A stretch of 64,000 bases of DNA from Erodium maritimum (taxonomy: Eukaryota > Streptophyta > Magnoliopsida > Geraniales > Geraniaceae): assembly GCA_963921825.1 (NCBI GenBank), contig OY997589.1, positions 70,726,523-70,790,522 on the forward strand, given 5' to 3'. Of the stretch, positions 33,092 through 44,802 are shown one piece after another (positions within the stretch are counted from its first letter, which is position 1; each line of letters begins with the position of its first letter). Position numbers and translations under genes: made by a program. The notes beneath the pieces were generated by a model. It was given only the letters and a program-made list of their open reading frames with translations, searched no databases and was not told the DNA's origin.

Positions 33092-33372
33092 TCTGTAGCC
33101 TTCCTTGTTCGTACAGACTATATGAAGGTCGTGAGAGAGCACAGAAGGAGTGTCAACAGAATGGAGGACAAGGCATGCTCACCGTATTGGTGGCCGACAG
33201 TGGTTAAAAAGGAGGGTGGTGGAAGTGTGTTCATCATCAAGACAATAGAGGAGGCAGATGAAGAGCTCTCTTTATAACGATGCATACTTATACTCCTAAA
33301 CCAAAAATTAACACCAAAATCTAAAACCAAAGAAAATTAGTACAGACGATCATAGACTTTAGTAATAAGAAG
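33092..33372 (+). repeat. repeat H, right copy
   Basis: Similar to 24699-25010 but with extra bases (ATACTCCTAAACCAAAAATTAAC inserted near 33290). Similarity ends where the 3' flank of the pectin methylesterase gene begins. Confidence 0.6.
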
Positions 33373-33485
33373 AAAAATATATCAATCTTTGGCTGAAGAA
33401 TATAATGGAAACAATAACTATTCCGGAGCCTAACAAGGTATCCCATGTACAAAAATTAGAATTACATATATCCTATATGGATGAT

Positions 33486-35665
33486 TTAAAGACCAGCGGT
33501 GTATGGAACACCGGTTGCTGGCAACCAAGAGCGGCCGGCAATGAGGGTGGTGACGGTAAACTTAGAGGCCTCGGTGGAGCTGGTAATAACCTTGTACCCT
33601 TTCCACTTGATCCTGTACCTCGTACTCGAACCCGGACCCGTGTTCTTGTACTCTCCGTAGTAGAGCGTGTCCTGAGCAAAACTAGTGTTTCCCCACGGGG
33701 ACCACCCAAGCGGGCTCACCAACGCATCCATGTACGTCTTCAGGAACACCGTGCGCGAGTACTGCTGCCAGGGCCGCCCCAGGTACGTCTTGAACGCCCG
33801 CACCACCGGCTTCAGGTCCGCCGCCGCCAACACGCGGCTGTTGTGGATTGCGATGCCCGTGTTCTGGAACGGGTCGTTGCGCCCCTGCGCCGTGATCATG
33901 TTGGCCTGACCCTTGACCGGCCGCCGGGCGTAGATCACGCAGTTTTGGAACACCACTGCGGCGTTTCCGAAGATGAAGTCGACTGTCCCGTAGATGTAGC
34001 AGTTGCGGTAGAACTGGCGTTGCGAGTGCACCATGAGTGTGTCCTGATACCCTATGAAGGCGCATTGATAAAATACCGAAAGGTCAGACCCGGACCGGAG
34101 CGCCACCGCCTGGCCCCTCAGGGGACCGGCGGTGTTCCTGAATGTGATCCCACGTGCCATGAAATGGAGCCCATCTATCCCTGTCAATACACACTATAGC
34201 TAGTTAACAATCACTTCATTTTTTTATTTTAAAAAAATAACTTCATTTCCACATTTATTTTAATGAACTTATTTTTTTATATATATAAGATCGTAAAAAG
34301 TTCAATTATGGAACTATTAAAGTAGTTAATTAAGGTTCTTGATATTATACTTTGATTTTCAATAGGGGTCCCTTCTAAAATAGGTTGAGTGGCCAAAATG
34401 AGAACTTTTATATCTCATGACCAAGAGTTAATTTTCAATTCTTATTCTTTTTTTAATTAGTAATACATTATTTTCGGTACCTAGCTAAAGTTTAAAATGA
34501 TAAGTAAGAGTTTTCTCATTTTAATAACATATTATTTTATTTTGATAACCAAAATATATCAAGAAACCTATATGACAGAATAGTCACATATTATTTGTTG
34601 TCTCCTATGTAATATTACTTATGAATTGATCACATATTATTAAAATATATTAACCTATATATTATCAATACTAAAAATGTGTTACTAATATACAAGAAAT
34701 ACTAAAATAAATAAATAAGCCATATATTAATATCTTAATCTTAAGCTAGATTTGAAGTAATTACCTGCGGTGGCAGAGTTGTAGGTGGTGTAGCCGGCCT
34801 TAACGTTCCTGTTACTAGTAATGATGGTGTACTTGACGCCATCGCCGACCAAAATAACATTGTCATTATTATAAGCCACCTCAATATTTTCCTTATAAAC
34901 CCCTTTCTTTACATGGATAATAAACCTCCCGGACGTCTCCTTCCGCTTTGCCGCCGCGTCAATCGCCGCCTGAACCGTCCCGTAGTTCCCCGACCCGTCC
35001 TTAGCCACCACAACATCGGCCTCGGCCGTCAACGCCGTGGAGGCCAACAGCCGCCGCTCGCTCTCCCACAGCCAGGTGGGGAAATAAGTGTGGTTCTCAA
35101 CGGCCAGCAGGACGCCGTTGACGGCGAGGCTGTTGCTGATGAGCTGGGACACGTTGTTGGCGACGATGGGGGCCATGAAGCCGGTGAGGTTGAAGTCGTC
35201 GGAGCCTTGGGTGCAGGTGTGGATGTTGGTGAGGGCGGTGCTGAGCCACGTCTGGGCGTCGAAGGTGGTGCACGTCTTGTTGAGGCTCTCCAGGGTCCGG
35301 TTCAGGTGGAAGACGGTGTGCTCGTATAGCTTCAGGCAGTCGGACCAGGCGGCTCTCTGTTTCGGGTTCTCGCAGCTCGGCCCGTACTGGACGACCTCGC
35401 GCCGCGCGTTGAGCGTACGCTCCATCGCCAGCTCAACCATCATGTTCCGGAACTCGGACCGGTGGTTCGGAGCCAAACGGTGCCCGTTTTGGCTCATGAA
35501 GAAGTTGCATGCGTCCGGGTGCGGCGTCTTTCTACACCACCATGTTATGTTGCCCCGGTGGTGAGCCCTGACGACGACGGAGGAGTTGGAAGCTACAGAA
35601 CAATAACACAAGGTTGTGAATATTATTGTCACCAACCTCAATGTTGCGGCCATGTCCGTAGACAT
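33486..35665 (-). CDS. pectin methylesterase, type I (PMEI-PME), secreted
   Basis: Two exons on the minus strand: 34765-35665 and 33486-34180, joined by a 584-base GT/AG intron; 531 residues, normal for type I enzymes. A signal peptide is followed by a PME-inhibitor-like domain (about residues 40-200) with its conserved cysteines, then the processing motif RRLL and the catalytic domain. Signature regions are GYTTYNSATAG, QAVALR, GYQDTL, DFIFGNAAVVFQ and YLGRPWQQYSRTV; the catalytic Gln, two Asp and Arg are all present. It removes methyl groups from homogalacturonan in the wall; subtilase cleavage at RRLL in the Golgi frees the enzyme (family knowledge). The intron position in the GYTTYNSATAG region is typical of the family. 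No defects seen. Confidence 0.95.
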
Positions 35666-36029
35666 TATTATGTGTTTCTTTGGATATTTTGGTTTGCGTT
35701 ACTATGGATGATCTGACATATAAAGGTCTTGGATCATCAAGATATTTAGAACCTTAATTGTTAAGCTGTGTTTTGACTAATGGATTTGACAAAATATAAA
35801 ATGCAAATGCAAGTTATTAATTACCAAGGTTTGGGCAATGTTGTACCTTTACTTGTTTCCAAACATTGCTTAGCATGCGTATGTTTTCATGTCCACACAT
35901 GCAAAATTGTTTATTTGGTTTTCGTTGAAATTATGATATCCTCCAAATCCAAATGTTCACACGGTGAAACAATCAATTAATGCATCAAAACCGCATTTAA
36001 TGTATCAAATTTGATCTGATTCATCTTTA
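35666..36029. other. PME upstream region
   Basis: Read on the minus strand, a TATA-like CCTTTATATG lies at 35718-35727, about 55 bases before the start codon. No other motif can be supported. No other gene seen. Confidence 0.4.
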
Positions 36030-37870
36030 GCTTTTTTTTATCCGTAAACAAACTTAAATTAAACATCCTTAGAGGATAAAGAGCCGTTACAAGGTTACAA
36101 GAACAGCCAATAAGAACAAACATAGAAACAAGAAACAAAACAACCAAAAAAGCCCAACCCAAAGGGAATCACCTCGCTTCACATAGGAAGCCAACCACTA
36201 AAGGAAATCAAAAGCTGAACCACACTCCGCTTCACGCAGGAAGCAAACATAAAAAAACGGATCTAATAACCAAATTTAGCAACCATGAAACGCAAAGAAA
36301 GACAAACAAAGATCTAAAAATCCAGATATAAGCAACTACAAGCACAAAAAGGCAAGGCTTCCTGTAGTGAAGTGAATGAACCGATACCAAACGATGGAGC
36401 GCGAACTCAGTCCACCATAACCCAATTCTGGTCAACACCGGGAAAAGGCCAAAGGAGGAGGACCGGTATATCTACCGAGTACGAGCTCAGACCTCCAAGC
36501 AAGCAGTCACACAAATGATCCGGAGATCTGACGCTGGAACTCGAGCTGAGCGTTCCAAAACCGAGATCAGTATCCCCTCGCAGGCCAACACCAAGCGAGG
36601 ACCCAAAGGAGAAGGCATGTGATTATACCGAGCTCGAGCCAACACTTACCCAGACTGAACTGTCACCAACCGCTGTAGAGAGGGGCAACGACACACCAAC
36701 GGCCGCACTGAACATGTTATGACTCTAAGTAAATAGTAGCCCAAAGGGAATAGAATCTGGGGACTAAGGAAGGCTTGTAATTATAACGACCACAAACGGA
36801 CCCCAGCCCGAAAAAAACTGAAACCAAAGCTACCACCCGAGACAAGCTTGACGGAGGCCACCGGCCGGCCAAAACAATCCTTCCTAACCACGAACAAGAA
36901 GCTGCCACGCGCACCCACGCACCCCCACTTTCGTCGGAGAGTCCCAAACAATAGGACTCTAACACCTAGAAAGGCTTCCCCTAAAAAGCGAACAACCGAT
37001 CATCGGTCAGCACCGAACGAACCATCAACAACACACACAAATAACGCAAGAAAAGGGGGGAAACAACATGAGCAGAGAGACGACCGAGTTTCTCTCCAAC
37101 CCGTCATGGTGCAGGTAGAGGGAGACAAAGAACACGCGAAGAAACTGGAAAAACAAACTAACCGATAAGCGCCTAGGAGGAAGGAGGAGTTGCTGACCAG
37201 GTTCAAAAACGACCCGACCCATACCAGGCCCAACCCGACCTAGAACTGCATAACAGACCCAACTCAAATTTGTATGACCCAGACATGTCCAACGCAAGAC
37301 AGTCTGACAAGGCCCAACCGAGACAGGCCCAACCCGGCCTTGAAGAATGCTACCCGGTTCAAAGACCAGCCTAGGAAAATTCCCGCCGCCCTTGCCAGAA
37401 GAACGATGCGCTGGAGTAGAAACGAAGATGTGCCATCTCTGAGCTGAGGGAAGCGATTGGACTTGGCTTCAAGATCTGCCCACGCAACGAGCCCAAACAG
37501 CAGCAACACAGACACCAGAGAGACTAGGAGTACGCCTGAACAGGCCGAGCCTCAAGCACGCCGGTGAGCAGAACCCACGCTTTCTCGAGCACCCGAGCAT
37601 CAGAACGTTATCTACAACCCAAGCTTTGAGCAGGCCGGACGGTAGAGACTCCCTACCAAACAAAACCGAAGCAGATCTACTGGAGAACAGAAGAAAAAAA
37701 TAGGGAAAAGAGACGAGGAGAAGAAGGGAAGAGGGGAGGGGGAGGAGAAGCCGCCACCGACGACAATCTTGACCGGAGGTCAGATCCGTCGTCGGTGGAT
37801 ACGGGCGGCGACCGAGAAAGGAGGGATAGGGTTTGGGGTTTTGGGGGGGAGACGAGAGAGTATTTCTGAT
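36030..37870 (-). mobile_element. non-autonomous LINE-type retroposon, minus strand
   Basis: On the minus strand it opens with a C/T-rich leader (CTCTCGTCTCCCCCCCAAAA), as in plant L1 5' regions, and closes with GTTTACGGATAAAAAAAAG, a poly(A)-like end at 36031-36040. Open frames in between are Ser/Leu/Arg-rich with no RT, endonuclease or zinc-knuckle motif. The likely reading is an internally deleted LINE. No TSD was found. Confidence 0.45.
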
Positions 37871-37929
37871 TGTACACACATTATATAAAACACATGCCTT
37901 CAACTATATATAATCCCACTTATTATTTC

Positions 37930-39700
37930 AGTTTATATAGCTCTGCTTGGGTTTAGGTTCTCTACTGGGGTTTTGTGTTTCCGGCTTCCTTTTCACGCAC
38001 GAACATGTCTGCGGCATCGTCTGAGGGGAGAACGGTATCGGCGGGACTTGCCGGTGATGCACCAGGTGAGTCTGGGGTGGGGTATACTGGACCGGGGAGC
38101 CCGCGATCGGAGAGGGTACCGGAGTGGATGGTAGGTGACTGCTTGGTCCGGAGCACTACTTGACCCATGGGGGTACGGGTTATAACCTGTTCGGATCACG
38201 GGGAAATGATGGGTATCGATCGGGAGATCAGCTGGGTGATCTGGGTTCCCAAATGGGGTCGATGAAAATCAGGGAGGTGGTGGTGCCGGTGCAGGAGGTC
38301 TCGGGGCGGGGGTAATTTGTATCGCTTTGTGTTGGCAGCCAAGGTACTGACATCTAAGAAGATATATTGGAAGTCAGTGGTAGACAGGTTGGAAGATGCC
38401 TGGGGGATGAAAGTGGAGGCCAAACCTCTTAAGGGGGGTCTTATAGCTTTCTTTTTTAGGACATCAAAGGAAATTGAGAGAGTCCTTCTGGGAGAGCCAT
38501 GGTCGTTCTGGGACTCACTGGTATTATTTACTGATATACGGGCCCACATGCAGGTCCAGGACCTAGAGTTCCATCATTTCTCAGTCTGGGCGCATGTATC
38601 GAATTTGCCAGTATGGGCATGGATGAGGGATGTGGGATTTCGTGTGGGGAATGCCCTGGGTGTTTGTCAAGGAGTGGATGTTGATAAGGATGGTCTATGA
38701 TGGGGAGATTTTATGAAGGTCAAGATCAGAGCAGACATCAGAGTTCCTCTGTAGAGCCAACTTTGGTTTCGTCTATCAGTCTCTCAGGTATGTATTCGAC
38801 TGGTGATTTCATATGAACATCTGCCTGAGCACTATTTTGGATGCTGTTGTGCGGGACATTTGTTCCCTGTATGCCATGTGGTGGGAGGGAAAAGGGGCCC
38901 ATCGCTGAAGGCACCGACGGATCCCAGATCTGGGATGGAGAGGGCGAAACTTGGGAAGGCGACGCCAGGAACAAACTGGACGTATATGAGAGGATGGGGT
39001 AATGGGGGTCCCAAGGAGGTTGGGACGAGAACTCCTCAAAGGACCCAAGGAACACAGGAGCAGGGGAGACAATCTTTCCACAGGGAGGAGGAGGCTCCGG
39101 TCGGGTGGCTCCCACAGGAGATGTTGCCATCCCTTTCTGGATAGAAACGTGGCGAGAGGGAGGTGGAACCTAAGGAAGAAACAGGTTCGTCAGCTTCGGA
39201 GGGAGCATCGAATGTAGTGGCGGGGGGAGATAAGCACCCCCGCCTCCAAGAATGAGAGCTTGGAGACACAGGAAGGGTTTGGTCGACTGTAGTCCCTTCC
39301 TGGCAGTTTGGTGGCAGTGGTTCTGCCAACAGTCGACGAGATGCTCCCCTACCACTTTGGGGTCGACAATCCCGCGTTCAGGAGCCTTACATTTATCATT
39401 TAAGGGAGGACGACGCACGCTTACTTACCGGGGGAGTTATCGGTCCACCACTGTTCAGTTTTCACCTGGTCTGCTCGATCAGTGTTTTATGGTTGGAGCA
39501 TACTGTATCGGTATCCATGGATGCTACCACAGCCAACCCCCCGACCGCCTCTATGCATATGGGCACAATTTATTTCTCAGCATTTATGTCTCAGTTTATT
39601 TACCTTTAGTTTACTGGTTTGTAAGGGGTTTGTCGTCAGACGAACACCTATTTACTTTATTATCTTAATAAAATTGTCATTTCCTCTCAAAAAAAAAAAC
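37930..39700 (+). mobile_element. LINE (L1 type) keeping ORF1 only
   Basis: ORF1 homology (38000-39150) is followed directly by a LINE-like 3' end (TTATTATCTTAATAAAATTG) and a poly(A) run at about 39690-39700. The endonuclease/RT ORF2 that should lie between is missing, so this is a deletion derivative. TSD not found. Confidence 0.7.
38005..39144 (+). pseudogene. LINE ORF1 (DUF4283 and zinc knuckle), broken
   Basis: Residues from 38317 on give the DUF4283 RNA-binding core: KGGLIAFFFRTSKEIERVL and GEPWSFWDSLVLF, then FSVWAHVSNLPVWAW. After a stop at 38698 a damaged CCHC knuckle follows, YEHLPEHYFGCCCAGHLFPVC near 38808-38870, in another frame. The protein would bind LINE RNA. Several stops and frameshifts lie on both sides. 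Confidence 0.75.
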
Positions 39701-40321
39701 AAAGATTACTCAAATAGAACAGATTAATTGTTATTGTATTCCATTTCATCTAAACGTTAAATTGATAAATTCAATAGTATTGTTATAAATACAAATTGAG
39801 AACGTTAAATAGAATGTGTTTTGGGGGTGAGTAGTTTGATTACAAATCATAGATAAGTAGATTGAAAGCAACAGTAGCTTTAAAGAAAGAAGAATATAAG
39901 GTCGTATCTTTGATCTGCCCATTAAATATACGGATTCAAGCTGAATATGCATCCAGCAATGCCCTTAAACTCTGGGTTATCCATGTGCTATGCTTAGTTT
40001 GTCTACGTACTAAGCTGTCATTTTTATTTCAATCATTGAAATTTCGATTCTAAGTACGATACTGAAATGTTCTTTTAACTTTTTTAATTACGATTTAGAG
40101 AAATTTCCTGCGTGAGATCAAAATTTAAAACCCAAAAATCCATCTTGAAGACTAAGCTATTTTTTTTAACTCCATTGCTTTAATTTCAACGATGAAGCTT
40201 AATTAGAATATATGCTTTCAAAAGAACTCCGTGGCTTGTGATTTGGTCATGTTATGGCAACATATATGTTGATAATTCTTTATGATATTTCCATGTAATG
40301 TGTTTCCAGTAAATAAACATA
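39701..40321. other. AT-rich spacer
   Basis: No coding signal or transposon end recognised between two retroposon tails. Confidence 0.5.
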
Positions 40322-40735
40322 TTTTTTTTTGAAACAAGTAGATGAGGTATTGTATTACTATAAAATGTTAACCTTACAGGTTAGGGCATAACTGTCCAGG
40401 ATTCCAGATATTTGTCCCAAGCGACCGTAGTCCACCAGACGCTCATGGATCCGTAGAAATAGTCTGATTTTTCTTGCAGAATCAAACTCAAGATGAGTTC
40501 CCCTTACCGACCTTTCAAAAGTACCAAACAGAAAAAAAAACTAGTCCAACAATCGAAAGGACCTAACCAAACCAAACTAGAAATGTAAAAGACATAAAGC
40601 AAGCTTGAAATGAGTGCTCTAATTACGGCTTTCCCGAGACTTCCCAGCACTAGCAATCCCGGGTCTGTGGGTATAGACCGTAATCGGACCCTCCCACCCC
40701 GCTGGGTCTTCTCATGCTTCCATAGGAGGCTGTGC

Positions 40736-40913
40736 AACACCCCGCCGTGCCAGACCCGGGCCCCACGCGCGGCGATGTTAGGTCTGCAGCCCAACACACC
40801 CCAACCCCTCAGGTGTATTGTCCACAGACAAATACCAATCTAGGTTGTTGGTGAGACTTGAACCCAAGACCTCACCCTTTATAGCATTTCCTTGAGTGAT
40901 GCTATCACCAATT
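40736..40913 (-). mobile_element. tRNA-derived SINE, reverse copy
   Basis: Reverse complement of the unit at 40914-41107, sharing AATTGGTGATAGCATCACTC and the box-B-like GGTTCAAGTCTCACC. It abuts the forward copy head to head at the stem-loop ACCAATT-AAGCTC-AATTGGT (40907-40926). Confidence 0.7.
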
Positions 40914-41107
40914 AAGCTCAATTGGTGATAGCATCACTCAAGGAAATGCTATAAAGGGTGAGGTATTGAGTTCAAGTCTCACCAACAACCTAGGTTGGTA
41001 TTTGTCTGTGGACAATACACCTGAGGGGTTGGGGTGTATTGGGTTGCAGACCTAACATCGCCGCGCGTGGGGACCGGGTCTGGCACGGTGGGGTGTTACA
41101 AAAAAAA
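40914..41107 (+). mobile_element. tRNA-derived SINE, forward copy
   Basis: AAGCTCAATTGGTGATAGC resembles an RNA polymerase III box A and GAGTTCAAGTCTC (40968-40980) a box B, spaced as in tRNA. The body ends GGGGTGTTACAAAAAAA, an A-rich tail. A third copy lies at 58815-59004. Promoter activity is inferred from these boxes. Confidence 0.72.
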
Positions 41108-41546
41108 GTGCACTTTTTTGTTACAAATATGAGGGGGCACACTTGAAGTCCAAAGCACCGAGACGAAAGAATGATGGAAGTCCGAAAGCAATTTGAAAAT
41201 AGATGGGGCGTGAGGCATAAAATCGCCCAAGACTGACGAGTCTGGAAATAACGGACATGAGCCAGATAGAGATTTGCAAAGACGAACTTCTCAAGAGATC
41301 CTGAAATAGGAAAAGAGATGTCTCGGTCCCCACAAAGACGACCATATCTCTTGTCCATAAGGTGGCGTCCATGACCAAGGCCTACATGGAGGTAGCCATG
41401 ACAAAGGCCCACGTGAAAGCGACCATTGACAAAATTAGACGATACGACCATACTTTCACATAGGCGACGGTGGAAACGACAAGGTAAGACAAGAACAAAG
41501 ATATTAAGTACACCTAACGGCCCAGAACTTTCCGGTAACCTCCAAA

Positions 41547-44447
41547 TGTGAAGACTGTCTCATTAAAATTTCTTGTTTTAGTTGTTTTCGTTCGATCAGA
41601 GCATTGAAGTCGAAAATCGGTTTAATTCTTCGTTCGTTCAAAAAAAAAAGGTTTTTGAATCAGTTTAAAAAAAAAGAAAAAAAAGGGAAGTCAGACCCGG
41701 TCGAGCAGGCCCAAGCCAGCTTTTCCTTTTGGGCTGTGCGGCTCATCTTCGCCAAGCCCGTGTGTTCGGCCCGTTTGAGGGCTTCGTGTATAAAAGGGTA
41801 AATTTAGGTCTGAAACCCTAAATTGTTTTCGATCCTCCTCTTCTCCAGCAGCCGAACCCGACCTCCCTCTCTCATCTGAGCTCGCCGACCCCCACCTCAC
41901 CTCCCTCGCCCGACCCTTCCCGACCACCTTCGCCACCGCCCCTCTCCCCATCGTTCTCTATCCCGTCTCCACGCCGTCCTTCCCTCACGCCATCTCCTCC
42001 TCTTCCCCGTTCAGACGTGCCGCCGCCGTTGACCTCGCCTCCGAGCCACCATCGTCCCCAACCTCTCCCTTGTTCCGATCACATCCTCCGTCAAGCTCCG
42101 TTCTCCGGTCCGTCCCGCCCACGACCCGAGCTCCTTTCGCCTCTCTCCCCCGAGCCTCCATCGCCGGCCTCACTCGGATCTGAGCCACCACCGCCGCCCT
42201 TGCTTTTCCCCCTACGGTTAGCCCTTACCACCGTGCGACCCTGGTCGGCCGGAATAAAACCCGAGCCCTTTTTCCTCTTTTGTTTTCTATCCGAGATTTG
42301 TGTTGGATCTGAGCAAATTTGTGCAACTGGATTTTGAACCTTTGGGTTTCAGTAAGAATAGATTTTGTATTGAAAATAAAATGAAAAACGGGACTAAAAA
42401 CTAACCGGTTGAAAGACCAAATTTTGGTTTCGAATATGTTGTAAATCAATTTAAAAACGGTGTAAAACCTGGTTTTTGGAACGAATCAGAACGATTTTGG
42501 GACTGAAAACTTTGGATCTGTTGGTTTGGAAACAAAAGTTAAGGTTTTTATCAGAAAAGATCTAAAAGAGGGTTTTGAGAACAAAAAAATAGTTAACCAG
42601 AAGGGGATTTGAAGATCAAAACTGTTTTAAATAAAAAAAGGGTTAAAATTAGTTTTAAACGAAAACAAGTGTTTTGAAAAGGACTAGTAAACTGAAAGGT
42701 GAACAAAACAAATTTGTGCATTGGGACCGTGCCTCGGGGAAACGTGCACCGGTTTCGGTGCTCGGGTACTCGAACCCGATTCGTCGTAATCCCGTTTTTA
42801 GCCCGCTCGAGTCTAAAAGACAACTTTTGAATTTAAAGCGAAACCATCGTAACCTTTTAAATCAATTTGTGAAACCGGTATTAATTGTAACTTTCTGTGT
42901 AAAGTAGAGTGCGACTTCGGTCGAAGAGAAAACCGGAGTTACACCCAGACGCGGACTTCGCCCTGGAAGATGGCGTTGGCCCGGTCGTCAACAGCTAGGA
43001 GACGCTGCTGTGGTTTCGTCGTGAGGTAGGGAAAAGTAGCCGGATCTCGGCCCTGATTAGGGAAAGTTAACAGTAGAATTGCATGTGACACCGGGGTGTT
43101 GTGGGTTGAGTAGGTTTATTTAAATATTAGAAAAGCATGATACGGGAACGTAGCATTTATGAGAAAAGCATGTGACACTTAGTAGTGTCGTAGGAACAGA
43201 GAACTTAGCGATATTAGAATTACTGGAGGCATATGACCATGCCCGGAGGTTGACTGTTTAATTTATGTCTTGGGTGGCCATGAGAGCCCGTATTTGATTG
43301 TTGGTGTCTTGGGTGGCCATGAGAGCCCGTGTCATTTAAATTGGTGTCTTGGGTGGCCATGAGAGCCCGTATTTGATTGTTGGTGTCTTGGGTGGCCATG
43401 AGAGCCCGTGTTATTTAAATTGGTGTCTTGGGTGGCCGTGAGTGCCCGTGTTTTACTGTTGGTGTTTTGGGGTGGCCGGGAGTGCCCGTTGGGTTGTTGA
43501 ACCCGAGTCTTGACCGTTGGTGTGTCTTGGGTGGCCGTGAGTGCCCGTGGGGTTGTTGAACCCGAGTCTTGACTGTTGATGTGTCTTGGGTGGCCTTGAG
43601 TGCCTGTGTGTTTGAACTTGCCTGTGATTGTGATTGTGGTTACCTGAAGTTGTGAGTTCGAAAGGTCGACAGCCTGATCTGACTTGGTGTCGATGAATTG
43701 CGATAGGTCGACAGCCTGATCCGACTTAGTGTCGATGAATTGCGATAGGTCGACAGCCTGATCCGACTTGGTGTCGATGAATTGCGATAGGTCGACAGCC
43801 TGATCCGACTTAGTGTCGATGGATTGCGATAGGTCGATAGCCTGATCCGACTTCGTGTCGAGGAATTGCGATAGGTCGATCCTTGACCTGATTGAGATTG
43901 GTTACTGAGCAGCTGGTGTGCGATCCTTTGTGATCTTGTTTGGCGTTGTGTAGTCTTTCTGTGGTGTCCTTGGAGGAGGTCGTCGATAGTTGTGTCGGGT
44001 CTACGTTACGTTATCGAGTGTTGGGTCTGTTGAGGAAGTATCAGGTGGTATGTCAGTTGAGTTACTTGAGTTGGAAATTATGTTCCCGGTTTTGGGTTTG
44101 GTTTTGGTGTTACTGGCTTTATCTACTAATTATGCCATAGTCAGTCTGTTATCCGTGGAGGTGAGCAAACGCTCACCCCTAGCTGCTTTTCCTACAGGTA
44201 CTGACCACCGGACAGACTAGGTTAGCTCTTGAAGCTTGTGGAGCTAGGAGCGGAGTCTGGTCTTTATTTTGTTGAGTCTAGTGACGGATACTGTACCTTG
44301 TCCACTTGTTGGGAAGTTTGTATTGTAAATATTATTTTTGCTAACTAAATGGAAATTCCTGAGTATTTATTCAAAACAGGTTTCAAGTGTTTTTATGTTT
44401 TAAATGTTCGCGTCCCGAGTTCGCTTTACTGAAATTGGGGCGTGACA
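41547..44447 (+). repeat. gypsy solo LTR 1, 2.9 kb, TSD CCAAA
   Basis: TGTGAAGACTGTCTC (start) and TTGGGGCGTGACA (end) are flanked by CCAAA on both sides (41542-41546, 44448-44452). A TATA motif, TGTATAAAAGGG, is at 41788-41799. No internal domain follows, so the element was removed by LTR-LTR recombination. The right part matches the reverse LTR at 59030-61405 (GAGCAGCTGGTGTGCGATCC region and TCTTGGGTGGCC repeats), so both are one family. Confidence 0.88.
43255..43885 (+). repeat. tandem repeats inside solo LTR 1
   Basis: First block (43265-43615): about nine units around GTGTCTTGGGTGGCCATGAG, 50-60 bases each. Second block (43665-43885): about five units of 42-43 bases around GATAGGTCGACAGCCTGATC. 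Such arrays often vary in length between LTR copies. Confidence 0.85.
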
Positions 44448-44802
44448 CCAAATCTGGCGATGAAAAAAGGTGGAGGTAGAGAAGGGGACCCGATCCGACA
44501 CCATCATCATCGGCGAACGCCCATCGTAGGAGGAGGCGAACGGTCCGTTCGTGCAAGGACAAGAGGAAGCCAGCAAGGACGGGCCGGAGAAGCCACCGCA
44601 CGTCAAACCCATCCACACGACTGGAGAGGAAGGAAGCACTGGCAAGATTTAGATGACGAGGCTTGACGATCCGGGGTTTACAAGAGCCAAGACCGAGGCA
44701 AGCGGACCGGACAAAAAAAACAAGAAAAGGAAGGATGAAAACGTGGGGGCTAAGGCTGGGAGAAGGTTGGGAATAGAGGAGAAGCTACCCAACGACCTCC
44801 AT

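Noticed and set aside
33405..34199. 264-codon plus-strand open frame over the pectin methylesterase
   Set aside because: It is the antisense of PME exon 2, rich in Arg/Pro/His from GC-rich coding DNA; the minus strand carries all PME motifs.
37469..37903. 144-codon minus-strand frame as a gene
   Set aside because: Mostly in the C/T-rich leader of a LINE-type retroposon; Ser/Leu/Arg-rich with no domain.
40914..40985. A working tRNA gene
   Set aside because: Box A and box B are present but the cloverleaf arms and acceptor stem do not form; three copies with a common 3' body and A tail indicate a SINE.
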